From contig CANNBR010000009.1 in assembly GCA_947502805.1 (NCBI GenBank), forward strand, positions 1 to 21,101: a stretch of 21,101 bases of DNA, written 5' to 3'. Source of the DNA: a bacterium. Its GTDB lineage: Bacteria; Babelota; Babeliae; Babelales; CAIQNR01. Made by a program: the position numbers and the translations under genes. Under the pieces are notes generated by a model. It saw only the letters and a program-made list of their open reading frames with translations. It did not search any database and had not been told where the DNA came from. Positions within the stretch are counted from its first letter, which is position 1. Each line of letters opens with the position of its first letter. Of the stretch, positions 7,666-15,703 are shown in pieces.

Positions 7666-7889
7666 TGTCATTGCGAGCTTGCGTGGCAATCCACCCGCCG
7701 TCGCCAAGGCTAAGGCGCGGTGCCACGCTGAAGCTTTAGCGAAAGAGGGCACACCTGCTTTCTTCTGAGAAAGGCATAGCATGGATGTCAAAAACTTTTT
7801 TATAAAAAATACGAAAGTCTTTTTATGTCAGGCATTATCAGTTTTTTATATAAGTTGCGTAGGGATTGCCACGCAAGCTCGCAATGACA
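7666..7889. repeat. MITE-like element with perfect 27-bp terminal inverted repeats
   Basis: The left arm 7666-7692 (starts TGTCATTGCGAGCTTGCG) is the exact reverse complement of the right arm 7863-7889. The arm resembles the TGTCATTGCGAG...GCAATCC intergenic repeats widespread in bacterial genomes. The interior has no ORF. The left arm can also pair locally: GCGTGGCA (7681-7688) with TGCCACGC (7721-7728), closing a GC-rich stem with CGCC/GGCG inside. No target-site duplication is clear. Confidence 0.75.
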
Positions 7890-7969
7890 TTGATTTTTAT
7901 TTGACCTAAAAAGGCGGATAAACTTAATCGATTTCAATAAACTCATGCAAGAGAGGGTAGGCCTGAATG

Positions 7970-7991
7970 AATTGGCCCTAGGAGCCCAATT
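7970..7991. repeat. Small inverted repeat in the pheT leader
   Basis: AATTGG (7970-7975) pairs with CCAATT (7986-7991). It lies about 70 bases before the pheT start. It has no T-run and does not match a T-box. A regulatory role is possible but unsupported. Confidence 0.25.
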
Positions 7992-8058
7992 TGCGGACAA
8001 TGGTCTTTTATCCTATTCTAAAAAGCTGTTAGTAAGTTCTAGAAGAGGGTTTTGCCGT

Positions 8059-10515
8059 ATGAAGCTTTCATTACGTTGGGTCTGTGACCATCTGCACATA
8101 GATTGGAAAAAAGTTGATGTTACTGCATTAGTTGCGTGGTTTAACACCACTGTTGCTGAAATTGAAACGGTTGAAAAAGTAGAAACTGATCTTACTGTTT
8201 TTACTATGGGATTGGTCATTAACCTTACTTCAGAGCAGGTAGAAGTTTCCCTCCCTGAATGGAAAGAGACCATTCATTTATCGAGTCGCACTGATGTAAA
8301 AGTTGGCAGTTGGTACTTGATCAAGAAAAATGGAGTTGAGCATTTGTGGGCAAAGCCAACAGATTTTGGTGTTGAAAAAGATGCCTTGCTTCCTGCATTT
8401 ACTATGACTTTAGCTAAGGCGCAATCGGGACACTGGAAGGAATCGGAGGGGCCAGATTACCTTCTTGATATTGACAACAAGTCGATTACTCATCGGCCAG
8501 ATCTATGGAGCCATCGTGGATTTGCACGAGAAATTGCTCCCTTTTTAAAAACTACCTTACGTGATGAAAAAGAGTTTTTAGCAGTTGTGCCTGTGGAAAG
8601 CGTTGAAGGTGTTTTTAAAGCAACCAAACAAGCACCTGTTTCTATCTCAATCAAAACTCCTGCCTGTAAAAGATTTGCAACCTTGTACTTTGATGAGCTT
8701 CCCTATACTCCTTCTGATCTGCATATGGCATTTCGCTTAATGCACGTTGGTCAACGCCCAATAGATTATGTGGTTGATGCAACTAATTATGTGATGTTTG
8801 ATTTAGGTCAACCATTGCATGCATTTGATGCAGATACGTTAGTAACTGAAACCTTTGGTCCTCGGATGGCAAAAAATGGAGAACAGATATCTTTGCTTTC
8901 TGGGTTTAATTTGACCTTGCAATCAACTGATATGGTGATTGCAGATAATCATAAAGCGCTTGCCCTTGCAGGTATTAAAGGTGGAATTGTTTCTGCAGTC
9001 ACACCACAAACTCGTTCAGTGTTATTAGAATCGGCAACCTTTGACGGGGGAACGGTACGCCTTACTTCCTCATTTCATAAAATTCGTACCGAAGGTTCAG
9101 CTCGTTTTGAAAAAGAGGTAGATCCTCACCAAAACATTTCTGGCATTACTCGTTTAGTAAAACTACTAGAAGATGGTGGAATTACATTTCATTGTGCTCC
9201 GTTTATTGTTTCATTGGGTGGATTGCCACAACCAACAATAATTGAAATTTCGCAATCATATATCGAAGAACGCCTTGGTCTTAAAATTAAAAAAACAGTC
9301 ATTAAAACATTACTCGAAGATATCGGGTATCTTGTTACAGAAAAAGAGTTAGAAATGTGTCATTCCCAGCTTGCGATAGCAAGCGGTAAGGGAATCTTTG
9401 GTATGCGTGATAAGTCCTTTGATACTAAGTTTACGATTACTGTTCCAACGTTCAGGGCAACCAAAGATGTAAAGCAGCCAGAAGATATTGTTGAAGAAGT
9501 AGGTCGCTTAATTGGGTACACAACTATTCCTGAAGTTTTACCTGTTTTTGAAAAGCTTCCCTTAGCATCGCGACAAAAACCAGAGACGCGTCTTGTTGGA
9601 ACACATACTTCTCTACAGCCAGCTGATGATTGGGTTGATCGAGTAATACGGATAAAAAACTTTCTTGCATTTACTGGCCATATGCGCGAAGTGCAAAATT
9701 ATGCCTTTTTAGATAACGACTTTTTGAAAAAAATAGGTTGGAAGGTTGAGCATCCAGTGACGCTTGCCAATCCATTAGCAGAGCAACGTACAACCCTTGC
9801 TGATTCTTTACTCGCTCCTTTATTGCAATCGGTTTCTGAAAATAGCGCAAACCATGAGACTCTTGGATTTTTTGAATGGGACCGTGTATGGGCAACTCAA
9901 CAAGATCATAAACTAAAAGTTATTGAGCATCCTTCATTAGCAGGAGTTTTATATCAGCGAAAAGGTTCTGTTGATTTCTACCATTCAAAAGATATGTTGC
10001 AAGATCTCTTTTTATTACTTGGCATGGAAGTTTTGTGGAAAGTTTGTGCGCATCGTCCTCAGTGGGCTCATCGTTATCAAGTTGCCGACCTAGTATGTAA
10101 TGGAGTTATCATTGGAACTGTAGGAAAAATAAGTTCTGTAATGATGGCAAAATTAGGTGGTGGAGATGCTTTTGCATTTGAACTGCGTGGTGACCTTCTC
10201 CTTGCATACAAACATCCCGAAAAAGAAATTGTGCCCCCTGCAAAATATCAAGGAAGTTATTTAGATATTAGTATGATGGTACCTGTTGCTACAAAAGTGG
10301 AAACATTAGAACAGCTTATTGCGCAGGCAGATAAGCGTATTATTCAGGTTCAATTACAAGATGTCTTTCAAAAGCCTGAATGGATCGATGAAAAATCAAT
10401 AACGTTTCGATTTTTTGTGCAAGATCCACAGCAAACAGTATCTAAAGATATTCTTGATACGGTGTATGCATTAGTTAAAAAAGCAGTTTTGAGTTTGGGA
10501 GCCAGCATTCGATGA
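8059..10515 (+). CDS. pheT: Phenylalanine-tRNA ligase beta subunit
   Basis: This is an 818-aa protein from ATG 8059, with an AGAGGG site nine bases upstream. The start is chosen because MKLSLRWVCDHLHIDWKK aligns with the usual PheT N-terminus. The domains are in the family order: a divergent tRNA-binding OB region (about 40-130), DIDNKSITHRPDLWSHRGFAREIAP at 137-161, the B3/B4 editing-type region, a B5 domain ending in VPTFRATKDVKQPEDIVEEVGRLIGY, the catalytic-core-like domain, and a C-terminal ferredoxin-fold anticodon-binding domain (about 730-818). With PheS it forms the tetramer that charges tRNA-Phe. PheS is not in this window, although pheS and pheT are adjacent in most bacteria. The last four bases overlap lspA. 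Confidence 0.95.
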   Translation: MKLSLRWVCDHLHIDWKKVDVTALVAWFNTTVAEIETVEKVETDLTVFTMGLVINLTSEQVEVSLPEWKETIHLSSRTDVKVGSWYLIKKNGVEHLWAKPTDFGVEKDALLPAFTMTLAKAQSGHWKESEGPDYLLDIDNKSITHRPDLWSHRGFAREIAPFLKTTLRDEKEFLAVVPVESVEGVFKATKQAPVSISIKTPACKRFATLYFDELPYTPSDLHMAFRLMHVGQRPIDYVVDATNYVMFDLGQPLHAFDADTLVTETFGPRMAKNGEQISLLSGFNLTLQSTDMVIADNHKALALAGIKGGIVSAVTPQTRSVLLESATFDGGTVRLTSSFHKIRTEGSARFEKEVDPHQNISGITRLVKLLEDGGITFHCAPFIVSLGGLPQPTIIEISQSYIEERLGLKIKKTVIKTLLEDIGYLVTEKELEMCHSQLAIASGKGIFGMRDKSFDTKFTITVPTFRATKDVKQPEDIVEEVGRLIGYTTIPEVLPVFEKLPLASRQKPETRLVGTHTSLQPADDWVDRVIRIKNFLAFTGHMREVQNYAFLDNDFLKKIGWKVEHPVTLANPLAEQRTTLADSLLAPLLQSVSENSANHETLGFFEWDRVWATQQDHKLKVIEHPSLAGVLYQRKGSVDFYHSKDMLQDLFLLLGMEVLWKVCAHRPQWAHRYQVADLVCNGVIIGTVGKISSVMMAKLGGGDAFAFELRGDLLLAYKHPEKEIVPPAKYQGSYLDISMMVPVATKVETLEQLIAQADKRIIQVQLQDVFQKPEWIDEKSITFRFFVQDPQQTVSKDILDTVYALVKKAVLSLGASIR

Positions 10516-10991
10516 GTTACTTTTCGTCATTTTGTTTCTCTTCTCATGCGCAGCTGTGGAACCTTTTTGTTCTTGATGTGTTGGTAAAACGTTGGGCATT
10601 GCATTCGTTGGAGTATCAATCAATTTCTGTGTGTCCCTATCTTACTTTTGAATTAAGCATTAATCGTGGTGTTTCCTGGGGCATGTTTTCCAGCTCAAAC
10701 CCATATGTTTTTGCAGTAGTTACAGCTGTGGTAGGTCTTTTTTTAGCAACGTTTGCATGGATTACGTATGCACAAAAACAAAGAGGGCAGTGCTCTTTTG
10801 CCGAAACATTAGTGATTATTGGGGGAACAGGAAATTTTTTTGACAGGCTTTTTTATGGTGGGGTGGTTGATTATATTCATGTTCATTATGGGGCTTGGTC
10901 GTTTCCTATTTTTAACATCGCAGATATATGCATTGTTACAGGTGTTTTTTTGATGGTTGCTCAGATCTTTAAAAAAACATTATTCAAATGA
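10512..10991 (+). CDS. lspA: Lipoprotein signal peptidase (signal peptidase II)
   Basis: This 159-aa inner-membrane aspartyl protease removes signal peptides from diacylglyceryl-modified prolipoproteins. There are four hydrophobic segments. The conserved blocks are LFVLDVLVKRW (D22), SINRGVSWGMF (N51), IIGGTGNFFDRLFYGGVVDYI (D111, R112, catalytic D120) and FNIADICIVTG (catalytic D138). The length is normal. Its start ATGA overlaps the pheT stop and its end overlaps comF by four bases, which implies translational coupling. A lipoprotein with a perfect lipobox is encoded nearby at 11794. Confidence 0.95.
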   Translation: MSYFSSFCFSSHAQLWNLFVLDVLVKRWALHSLEYQSISVCPYLTFELSINRGVSWGMFSSSNPYVFAVVTAVVGLFLATFAWITYAQKQRGQCSFAETLVIIGGTGNFFDRLFYGGVVDYIHVHYGAWSFPIFNIADICIVTGVFLMVAQIFKKTLFK

Positions 10992-11680
10992 GTGTACGCT
11001 CGTTTGTTCATGCAAGTATGCGCGGAGCGACTGCTATTCTTTCTCGTATAAAAAATCTTATAATCCCTCCTTTTTGCGCATACTGCAGAGACTTTATGAA
11101 TTCTGATGAGGTGTTGTGTGAGCGATGTCTTGCTCGTATTCGACCTATAGTTTCTATGCCGTTGCGCATTACTAAAAAAAAAGAACTTTTTATCTACGCA
11201 ATCAGTGACTATGAATATCCATTGCGTTCATTGATTCAGCAAAAACAGTATGGCAATCGCTGTGCAAGTCGTCAGCTTGGCCGATTGTTGTGGGAGCATA
11301 CACCATTAGAGCAGGTGCAGTTTGATATTATCGTGCCCATCCCTTTGCATTGGACCCGTTATGCGTGGCGTGGGTTTAATCAATCAGAAGAAATGGCTAA
11401 TGTACTGAGTAAGTATAGTAAAAAGCCGGTGGTGCATTTGCTTGAGCGGTCTAAAAAAACGTTATGGCAAGCTGGCCTCTCTCGAGAAAATCGAGCGGTT
11501 AACCTTCGTCAGGTTTTTAATCTGGCAAAAGATGCATACCAGTATGAGCGTATGCGTATTTTATTTGTAGATGATGTGCTTACGACTGGTGCCACTCTTT
11601 ATGCAGCATGCAAGGCATTGCGACCATTAAGGCCAGCGATCTGTTCAGCTGTTGTGGTGTGTCGCGTTATTAATAAGTAG
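10988..11680 (+). CDS. comF: ComF-family phosphoribosyltransferase-like protein
   Basis: This is a 230-aa protein. The N-terminal zinc ribbon uses C30-x2-C33 and C44-x2-C47. The type I phosphoribosyltransferase domain follows, with DIIVPIPLHWTRYAWRGFNQSEEMA (112-137) and the PRPP-binding loop ILFVDDVLTTGATL (191-204). This matches ComF/GntX proteins, which take part in DNA uptake in naturally competent bacteria. In many genomes the family's role is unclear. No other competence gene is in the window. The start is fixed by a four-base overlap with lspA. Confidence 0.93.
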   Translation: MSVRSFVHASMRGATAILSRIKNLIIPPFCAYCRDFMNSDEVLCERCLARIRPIVSMPLRITKKKELFIYAISDYEYPLRSLIQQKQYGNRCASRQLGRLLWEHTPLEQVQFDIIVPIPLHWTRYAWRGFNQSEEMANVLSKYSKKPVVHLLERSKKTLWQAGLSRENRAVNLRQVFNLAKDAYQYERMRILFVDDVLTTGATLYAACKALRPLRPAICSAVVVCRVINK

Positions 11681-11793
11681 GGTGCGTATCCCGTGTATCA
11701 TTTTTGCAACTTTTCTATTCTGTGTTAGGTTAAAGAGCATGTTTTTTATGAATAGTATAAATCCTTATTTTTAAAGGAAAAGGAGTAACAATA

Positions 11794-12825
11794 ATGAGTA
11801 AACAATCGTTCCAAACCAAGAGTTTTTATGGCTTTGCAGTAGCGGCTCTTATGGTTCTTTCTGGCTGTGACATGTGTTGCAAAAAGAAAAGCTGTTCAAC
11901 TTCAACATCATCTGGTTCTTCAGCACCTGATGCAAATGATTCAAGCTCTGTTTTGCTTAAAATTGGTGGCAAGACCGCAATTACAGAAAATCAGTTTAGC
12001 GAATATTATGATCAGTTTATTCTTTCTAATCCAAGGCTCCAAGGGATGATTCAGTTTTTGCCAAATGCAAAACAAGAAATCTTTAAAGGCATGGCTAGTG
12101 AAGAAATTGTTATGCATTGGGCAGAACAAACAAATGTAGCTTCAAGCGCTGAGTATCAAAAAGAATTTGAACAAGCAGTTAAGATGATCAAACGTAGATT
12201 GGCTGCAAAAAACTTTGAAGAAACTGTGGTTGGAAAAGTAGCTGTTACTGAAGCTGAAATGAAGGATTATTATGAAAAACATAAGAATCCAGAATTAGTA
12301 GTAACTCCAGGTGGCATTAAGGCTCTTGGTATTGAATTTGATTCTAAAGCTCAAGCTCAAGCATTCTTAATAAAAGTAACTCCTGCCAATTTCAAGTCTG
12401 TTGCAGATTCTGAAAAACAAAAAGTACGTGAATTTGCTCCTATCAATGAACATAGTTTTGATGTTGATAAGAACGTGAAAGATAAAATTTCTGCAGCTAA
12501 AACATTCCCATCAGTAATGCTTGTAGAAGCTTCTGATAAAAAATACTGGGTTGTTGATGCTGTAAGCAAAGAAGAGACTAAATACCGTTCATTTGATGAA
12601 GTTCATGAAGGCCTTAAAGCTGTTATTGAACGTGAAAAAATGGCAAAAATTTGGACTGATAAAATCGATGAATTAAAGAAAAAATACGATGTATCTGAAG
12701 ATACTGCCTATTTTGAAAAAGCGGCACAAATGCCTGCAGGGCAAGCGCCAATCAGCCAAGAAGACCTAGCTGCGTTTGTTGAACAACAACAAGCACAACA
12801 AGCTGAGTCACAAAAAACTGCATAA
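11794..12825 (+). CDS. SurA/PrsA-like lipoprotein (probable periplasmic chaperone)
   Basis: This is a 343-aa protein. The signal peptide ends in a classic lipobox, LMVLSGC with lipidated C25, followed by more cysteines (C28, C29, C34) and a Ser/Thr-rich linker. Residues 55-150 resemble the SurA/PrsA N-terminal chaperone domain (KIGGKTAITENQFSEYYDQF, KEFEQAVKMIKRRLAAKNF, AEMKDYYEKHKNPE). A parvulin-like region follows (about 160-290) but lacks the clear catalytic motifs of active peptidyl-prolyl isomerases. The C-terminus is Gln/Ala-rich. AAAGGAG precedes the start. It should be processed by LspA, encoded two genes upstream. It was probably recruited to fold envelope proteins in an organism that exports many. 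Confidence 0.75.
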   Translation: MSKQSFQTKSFYGFAVAALMVLSGCDMCCKKKSCSTSTSSGSSAPDANDSSSVLLKIGGKTAITENQFSEYYDQFILSNPRLQGMIQFLPNAKQEIFKGMASEEIVMHWAEQTNVASSAEYQKEFEQAVKMIKRRLAAKNFEETVVGKVAVTEAEMKDYYEKHKNPELVVTPGGIKALGIEFDSKAQAQAFLIKVTPANFKSVADSEKQKVREFAPINEHSFDVDKNVKDKISAAKTFPSVMLVEASDKKYWVVDAVSKEETKYRSFDEVHEGLKAVIEREKMAKIWTDKIDELKKKYDVSEDTAYFEKAAQMPAGQAPISQEDLAAFVEQQQAQQAESQKTA

Positions 12826-12847
12826 TTAACCATTGCATACAACAGAC

Positions 12848-12881
12848 AAGAGGGAGTTCTTATTCAGAAGTCCCTCTTTTT
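12848..12881 (+). terminator. Rho-independent terminator after the SurA-like lipoprotein gene
   Basis: AAGAGGGA pairs with TCCCTCTT, with an inner TTCT/AGAA pairing, and is followed by a T-run (12877-12881). The next gene starts only 16 bases later. Confidence 0.85.
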
Positions 12882-12896
12882 ATTAAGGGAAATCGT

Positions 12897-13940
12897 ATGT
12901 ATAAAGAAAAAATAACTACAGCGGTTACTTATTTTTCATCACTAATAATGGCAACAGCGTTTCTTTTTTTGCCGACGATGATTGTTTCTAGGCAGAAGGG
13001 GATAGGGAGCAATGTTGCTACCCAAAAGACTAAGAAATTACAGAAATCTGTTTCAAACTCGACAGAGAAGCCCTTAAAAAAGTTGCAAGCATCTGAAGAT
13101 AAGGGAGTAAAAAAAGAAACGGTAAATGAAATAGCGATACTTATTTATAACAACGTTCCGTCGCAATCTGGTTCTGACAGTAAAGAATTTGAAAAATCTC
13201 CTGATATTGTACTTACTCGGCTTGATATTGAACGACCTTCAATCGATGGCAGAAGGCGTACGGTCGAAGAGTTGGTGATGGACCAGCTTATGAATAGTGA
13301 GGCTATTTATTTTTATCGCATGGTTGTTCCTGAAGATGCGGTTGATAAATATATCAACTCAATCAAAGAGCAGCACCATCTTTCTGATGAACAACTGCGT
13401 GGAATGTTTAAGGAAGTTGGTTATACGTATGAAGAAGGTCGTCAGCAACTGGCAATGGGACAAGCAATTGATTCATTATTAAACTTTAAAATACGATCAC
13501 GCCTTATTGTTTTGGAAAAAGATGTTCGTGCTTATTATGATGCGCATCCTGCTTATGAAGAAGCTTCCTATAGAATTAAAAAGGGATTTATTCCTGAAGG
13601 TGTTTTTACAGAAGAAGAATTAAAAAAAATTACCGATGAAATGATGCAGAATCCTGCAATTCAATGGTCAACATCATACTGGCTTCTTGAAGATGAAATT
13701 ACTGAAGAGCGAAAAGAGATGCTTAGAGCAATGAAGCAAGGAGCATATTCTCACGTAGAGCCAGCAACAGGTGGTTATGAAGTGATTCGACTTATGCAGC
13801 TTAAACCACGTGCCTTAAAATCATTTGAAGATCGTTATCGAGAAATAAGTGCACTGCTACAAGAGCCTCAGTATTACCGTTTACTTGATGAACTTAAAAA
13901 AGAACTTTTAGATAAATATGAAATCATTTATTTCAAATAA
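12897..13940 (+). CDS. Membrane-anchored SurA-like chaperone/isomerase-family protein
   Basis: This 347-aa protein has one N-terminal hydrophobic segment (about 12-30) and then a lysine-rich linker. A SurA-type N-terminal domain covers about 75-220: NEIAILIYN, the long VEELVMDQLMNSEAIYFYRM helix, VPEDAVDKYINSIKEQHHLSDEQLRGMFKEVGYTYEEGRQQL, and DVRAYYDAHP. A parvulin-like segment follows at 225-310 (GFIPEGVFTEEELKKI...MKQGAYSHVEPATGGYEVIRLMQLKPR). The SurA hallmark of a helix followed by LSDEQL.G.....Y.EEGR is clear. AAGGGA before the ATG supports the start. With the lipoprotein upstream it makes a pair of envelope folding factors. Isomerase activity is uncertain. Confidence 0.75.
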   Translation: MYKEKITTAVTYFSSLIMATAFLFLPTMIVSRQKGIGSNVATQKTKKLQKSVSNSTEKPLKKLQASEDKGVKKETVNEIAILIYNNVPSQSGSDSKEFEKSPDIVLTRLDIERPSIDGRRRTVEELVMDQLMNSEAIYFYRMVVPEDAVDKYINSIKEQHHLSDEQLRGMFKEVGYTYEEGRQQLAMGQAIDSLLNFKIRSRLIVLEKDVRAYYDAHPAYEEASYRIKKGFIPEGVFTEEELKKITDEMMQNPAIQWSTSYWLLEDEITEERKEMLRAMKQGAYSHVEPATGGYEVIRLMQLKPRALKSFEDRYREISALLQEPQYYRLLDELKKELLDKYEIIYFK

Positions 13941-13963
13941 GTTCCTATGAAAATATTTCGCTT

Positions 13964-13992
13964 TTGTTTTATAAGCCTTCTCTTGCTATACT
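13964..13992 (+). promoter_or_regulatory. Probable sigma-70 promoter of the 14027 gene
   Basis: TTGTTT (13964-13969) and TATACT (13987-13992) are separated by 17 bases and lie 34 bases before the ATG at 14027. Confidence 0.55.
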
Positions 13993-14026
13993 TTGACCTT
14001 TTATTAGCTAAATAGAAGGAATTTTT

Positions 14027-14323
14027 ATGAAGAGATTAGTATTTGTGGCATTAGTCATATCAGCACAAACTATGCATGCATCAGATTGTTCAGAGAGTAA
14101 GAAAGAAAACATTTCACTCCCTTTATTCTATAGTACGGCTAATTTAGCATTAGTTGAAAAAGAGGATCTGCTAGAGAAGGGGCTTCTTACACGCAAAAAT
14201 AATGAGCAAATTAAGAAAAATGAAAATTTGAATACGTGGGGACTAGCTGCTCTTACTTTAGAAATGAGAGCTGTGCTTAGTGATTATTTTTCTCCGTACA
14301 TAACTGTAAAAAAACACGATTAA
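14027..14323 (+). CDS. Small secreted protein of unknown function
   Basis: This is a 98-aa protein with a clear signal peptide (MKRLVFVALVISAQTMHAS, cleavage near residue 18) and a mature part of about 80 charged residues. It contains two cysteine-free helical stretches and a WGLAALTLEMRAVLSDYFSPYI segment near the end. AGAAGGAA before the ATG is a good ribosome-binding site, and a promoter is visible upstream. I do not recognise a family. It is the first of three small secreted proteins in a row, but it is not a sequence relative of the other two. Confidence 0.65.
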   Translation: MKRLVFVALVISAQTMHASDCSESKKENISLPLFYSTANLALVEKEDLLEKGLLTRKNNEQIKKNENLNTWGLAALTLEMRAVLSDYFSPYITVKKHD

Positions 14324-14446
14324 AAGATAATCAAAGTAATTTTCTGATAAGCTGCTAAGGAAGTGGATTTTTATTCTAGAACGTTATATGCTTCCGGTTC
14401 TGATACTTAAAAGTTTGTATTTTAAGGGTTAAAACAAAGGAATTAT

Positions 14447-14791
14447 ATGAAAAAATTAGCATTGATGTTACTTATGTCGTGTGTTGTTGAAACTGCTTCT
14501 GCATCAGGTCAACTAGATTTAAAACCAGTATTAAAATTTACTGGTACAAGAGTTTTGCCTGCTGCTGTAGGGTACATGGCTGCAGATAGAGTAGGATTAT
14601 ACGGTTCTATTGCTATTTGTGGGCTAGCTTCTCTTAATCATGTTTTTAGTGATAAACGTAAAGCGATAGTTACAATTCCAGCAGATGTAGAAACAGTTTT
14701 GAACAGTTTGGCTTTTGGTGTAGCAGCTCATAAAGCTGTAAAGTTTGCGCCAACAGCTGTAAATAAACTAACTACGCTTTACAGAAAATAA
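14447..14791 (+). CDS. Small secreted protein, short tandem paralogue
   Basis: This 114-aa protein has a signal peptide (MKKLALMLLMSCVVETASAS), a short linker, and an 86-aa domain (residues 29-114: LKFTGTRVLPAAVGYMAA..LYGSIAICGL...DVETV.NSLAFGVAAHKAVKFAP...LYR). That domain is about 71% identical, without gaps, to residues 162-247 of the next gene. It contains two hydrophobic stretches (about 36-64 and 83-97) that may be membrane helices. AAAGGAA before the ATG is a good site. No known family is recognised. Its own terminator follows. Confidence 0.7.
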   Translation: MKKLALMLLMSCVVETASASGQLDLKPVLKFTGTRVLPAAVGYMAADRVGLYGSIAICGLASLNHVFSDKRKAIVTIPADVETVLNSLAFGVAAHKAVKFAPTAVNKLTTLYRK

Positions 14792-14816
14792 ATCACTTGT
14801 AGTTTGTAATAATTAA

Positions 14817-14844
14817 GGGCTCTCGAAAATCGGGAGCTTTTTTT
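14817..14844 (+). terminator. Rho-independent terminator after the short paralogue
   Basis: GCTCTCG pairs with CGGGAGC (one G-U pair) around AAAAT and is followed by seven T residues. The sequence around it (taataattaagggctct) is duplicated at the end of the next gene. Confidence 0.85.
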
Positions 14845-14878
14845 GTTGTAATTGTTGATTGTAGAAAAAGGAAAAAAT

Positions 14879-15622
14879 ATGAAAAAAATAGTATGCAGTT
14901 TACTTTTACTTTGTGTTTATGTAGAAACTGCTTTTGCATCAGAGTTAGGAACTAAAGATAATAACACTCCGCCATCGACACCAATGTCGTTAGTTAGACC
15001 TGCTATTCCTACCACTAGCCCTCTAATAAATAGCGTGTTTAAAAGTTTTTCAGAGGTAGATGATGGCTCTAGCGATGCTACAGAAGATGGTAGTCAAAGC
15101 AGGAGGGTGATGCTTAGCAGCGAAGAGAGTGACGATAGCCAAAAAAATGACAAAAAAATTATTCTAACATTCAATGAAAAAACGCTATCAGAGGGAGCTG
15201 AAAACTTAGCAGAAAGATTGAAAGATATAGATAAAAGTCTTGTAAATATTGAAAAACAAAATGAAGAAATAATTAAAATAATACAAGATACAAACGATAA
15301 AGTGAGCAAACCATCTGAAGCCATTTTTGATTTAGTTAAAGCAGAGATAAAAGAAAACGCATTAAAATTTACTGGTACAAGAGTTTTGCCGGCTGCTGTA
15401 GGGTATATGGCTGCACATAAAGTAGATTTATATGGCGGTATTGCTATTTGTGCGTTAGTCTCGCTTCCCTTTGTTTTTGGTGAAAAATATAAAAAAACAA
15501 CTCCAGTTTTAGCAGATGTAGAAACAGTTTTTAATAGTTTGGCTTTTGGTGTAGCAGCTCATAAAGCTATAAAGTTTGCGCCGGTAGCTGAAAATAGATT
15601 AGTTGCACTTTACAGAAGATAA
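14879..15622 (+). CDS. Secreted protein, long tandem paralogue with acidic/coiled-coil insert
   Basis: This is a 247-aa protein from ATG 14879, with AAAAGG upstream. The frame is open back to 14852 but lacks a site there. The signal peptide is MKKIVCSLLLLCVYVETAFAS. Residues 22-100 are Pro/Ser/Asp-rich and probably disordered. Residues 101-160 are a heptad-like coiled coil (LAERLKDIDKSLVNIEKQNEEIIKI...). Residues 162-247 repeat the domain of the preceding protein. The gene therefore looks like a duplicate that gained, or a parent that the neighbour lost, about 130 residues between the signal peptide and the conserved domain. The function is unknown. The Sec signal and hydrophobic domain suggest the envelope, with the coiled coil on a stalk. 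Confidence 0.75.
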   Translation: MKKIVCSLLLLCVYVETAFASELGTKDNNTPPSTPMSLVRPAIPTTSPLINSVFKSFSEVDDGSSDATEDGSQSRRVMLSSEESDDSQKNDKKIILTFNEKTLSEGAENLAERLKDIDKSLVNIEKQNEEIIKIIQDTNDKVSKPSEAIFDLVKAEIKENALKFTGTRVLPAAVGYMAAHKVDLYGGIAICALVSLPFVFGEKYKKTTPVLADVETVFNSLAFGVAAHKAIKFAPVAENRLVALYRR

Positions 15623-15648
15623 ACTACTTATAGTCTTGTAATAATTAA

Positions 15649-15678
15649 GGGCTCTTGGAAAACCGGGAGCCCTTTTTT
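15649..15678 (+). terminator. Rho-independent terminator after the long paralogue
   Basis: GGGCTCTTGG pairs with CCGGGAGCCC (G-U pairs in the middle) around AAAA and is followed by TTTTTT. It lies between converging genes and is a diverged copy of the 14817 terminator. Confidence 0.9.
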
Positions 15679-15703
15679 GTATTCAATGAGTAAGACAAGA
15701 ATT

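Larger units (their letters stand above)
7447..8058. other. Non-coding interval between a minus-strand gene and pheT
   Basis: This roughly 610-base gap holds a pair of AAGCTT palindromes (7605-7610 and 7625-7630), a 224-bp inverted-repeat element (7666-7889), a weak promoter-like TTGACC at 7901 and a long pheT leader with a small hairpin. The frame of pheT is open from 7945, but nothing there resembles a PheT N-terminus. I see no tRNA, T-box motif or attenuator-type leader peptide with phenylalanine codons. Confidence 0.7.

Noticed and set aside
7945..8058. In-frame 38-codon N-terminal extension of pheT
   Set aside because: The extension does not match PheT N-termini. The start at 8059 has a ribosome-binding site and aligns with the family.
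7930..8058. T-box riboswitch in the pheT leader
   Set aside because: There is an AGGGTAGG-like stretch, but no T-box consensus, specifier loop or terminator/antiterminator pair.
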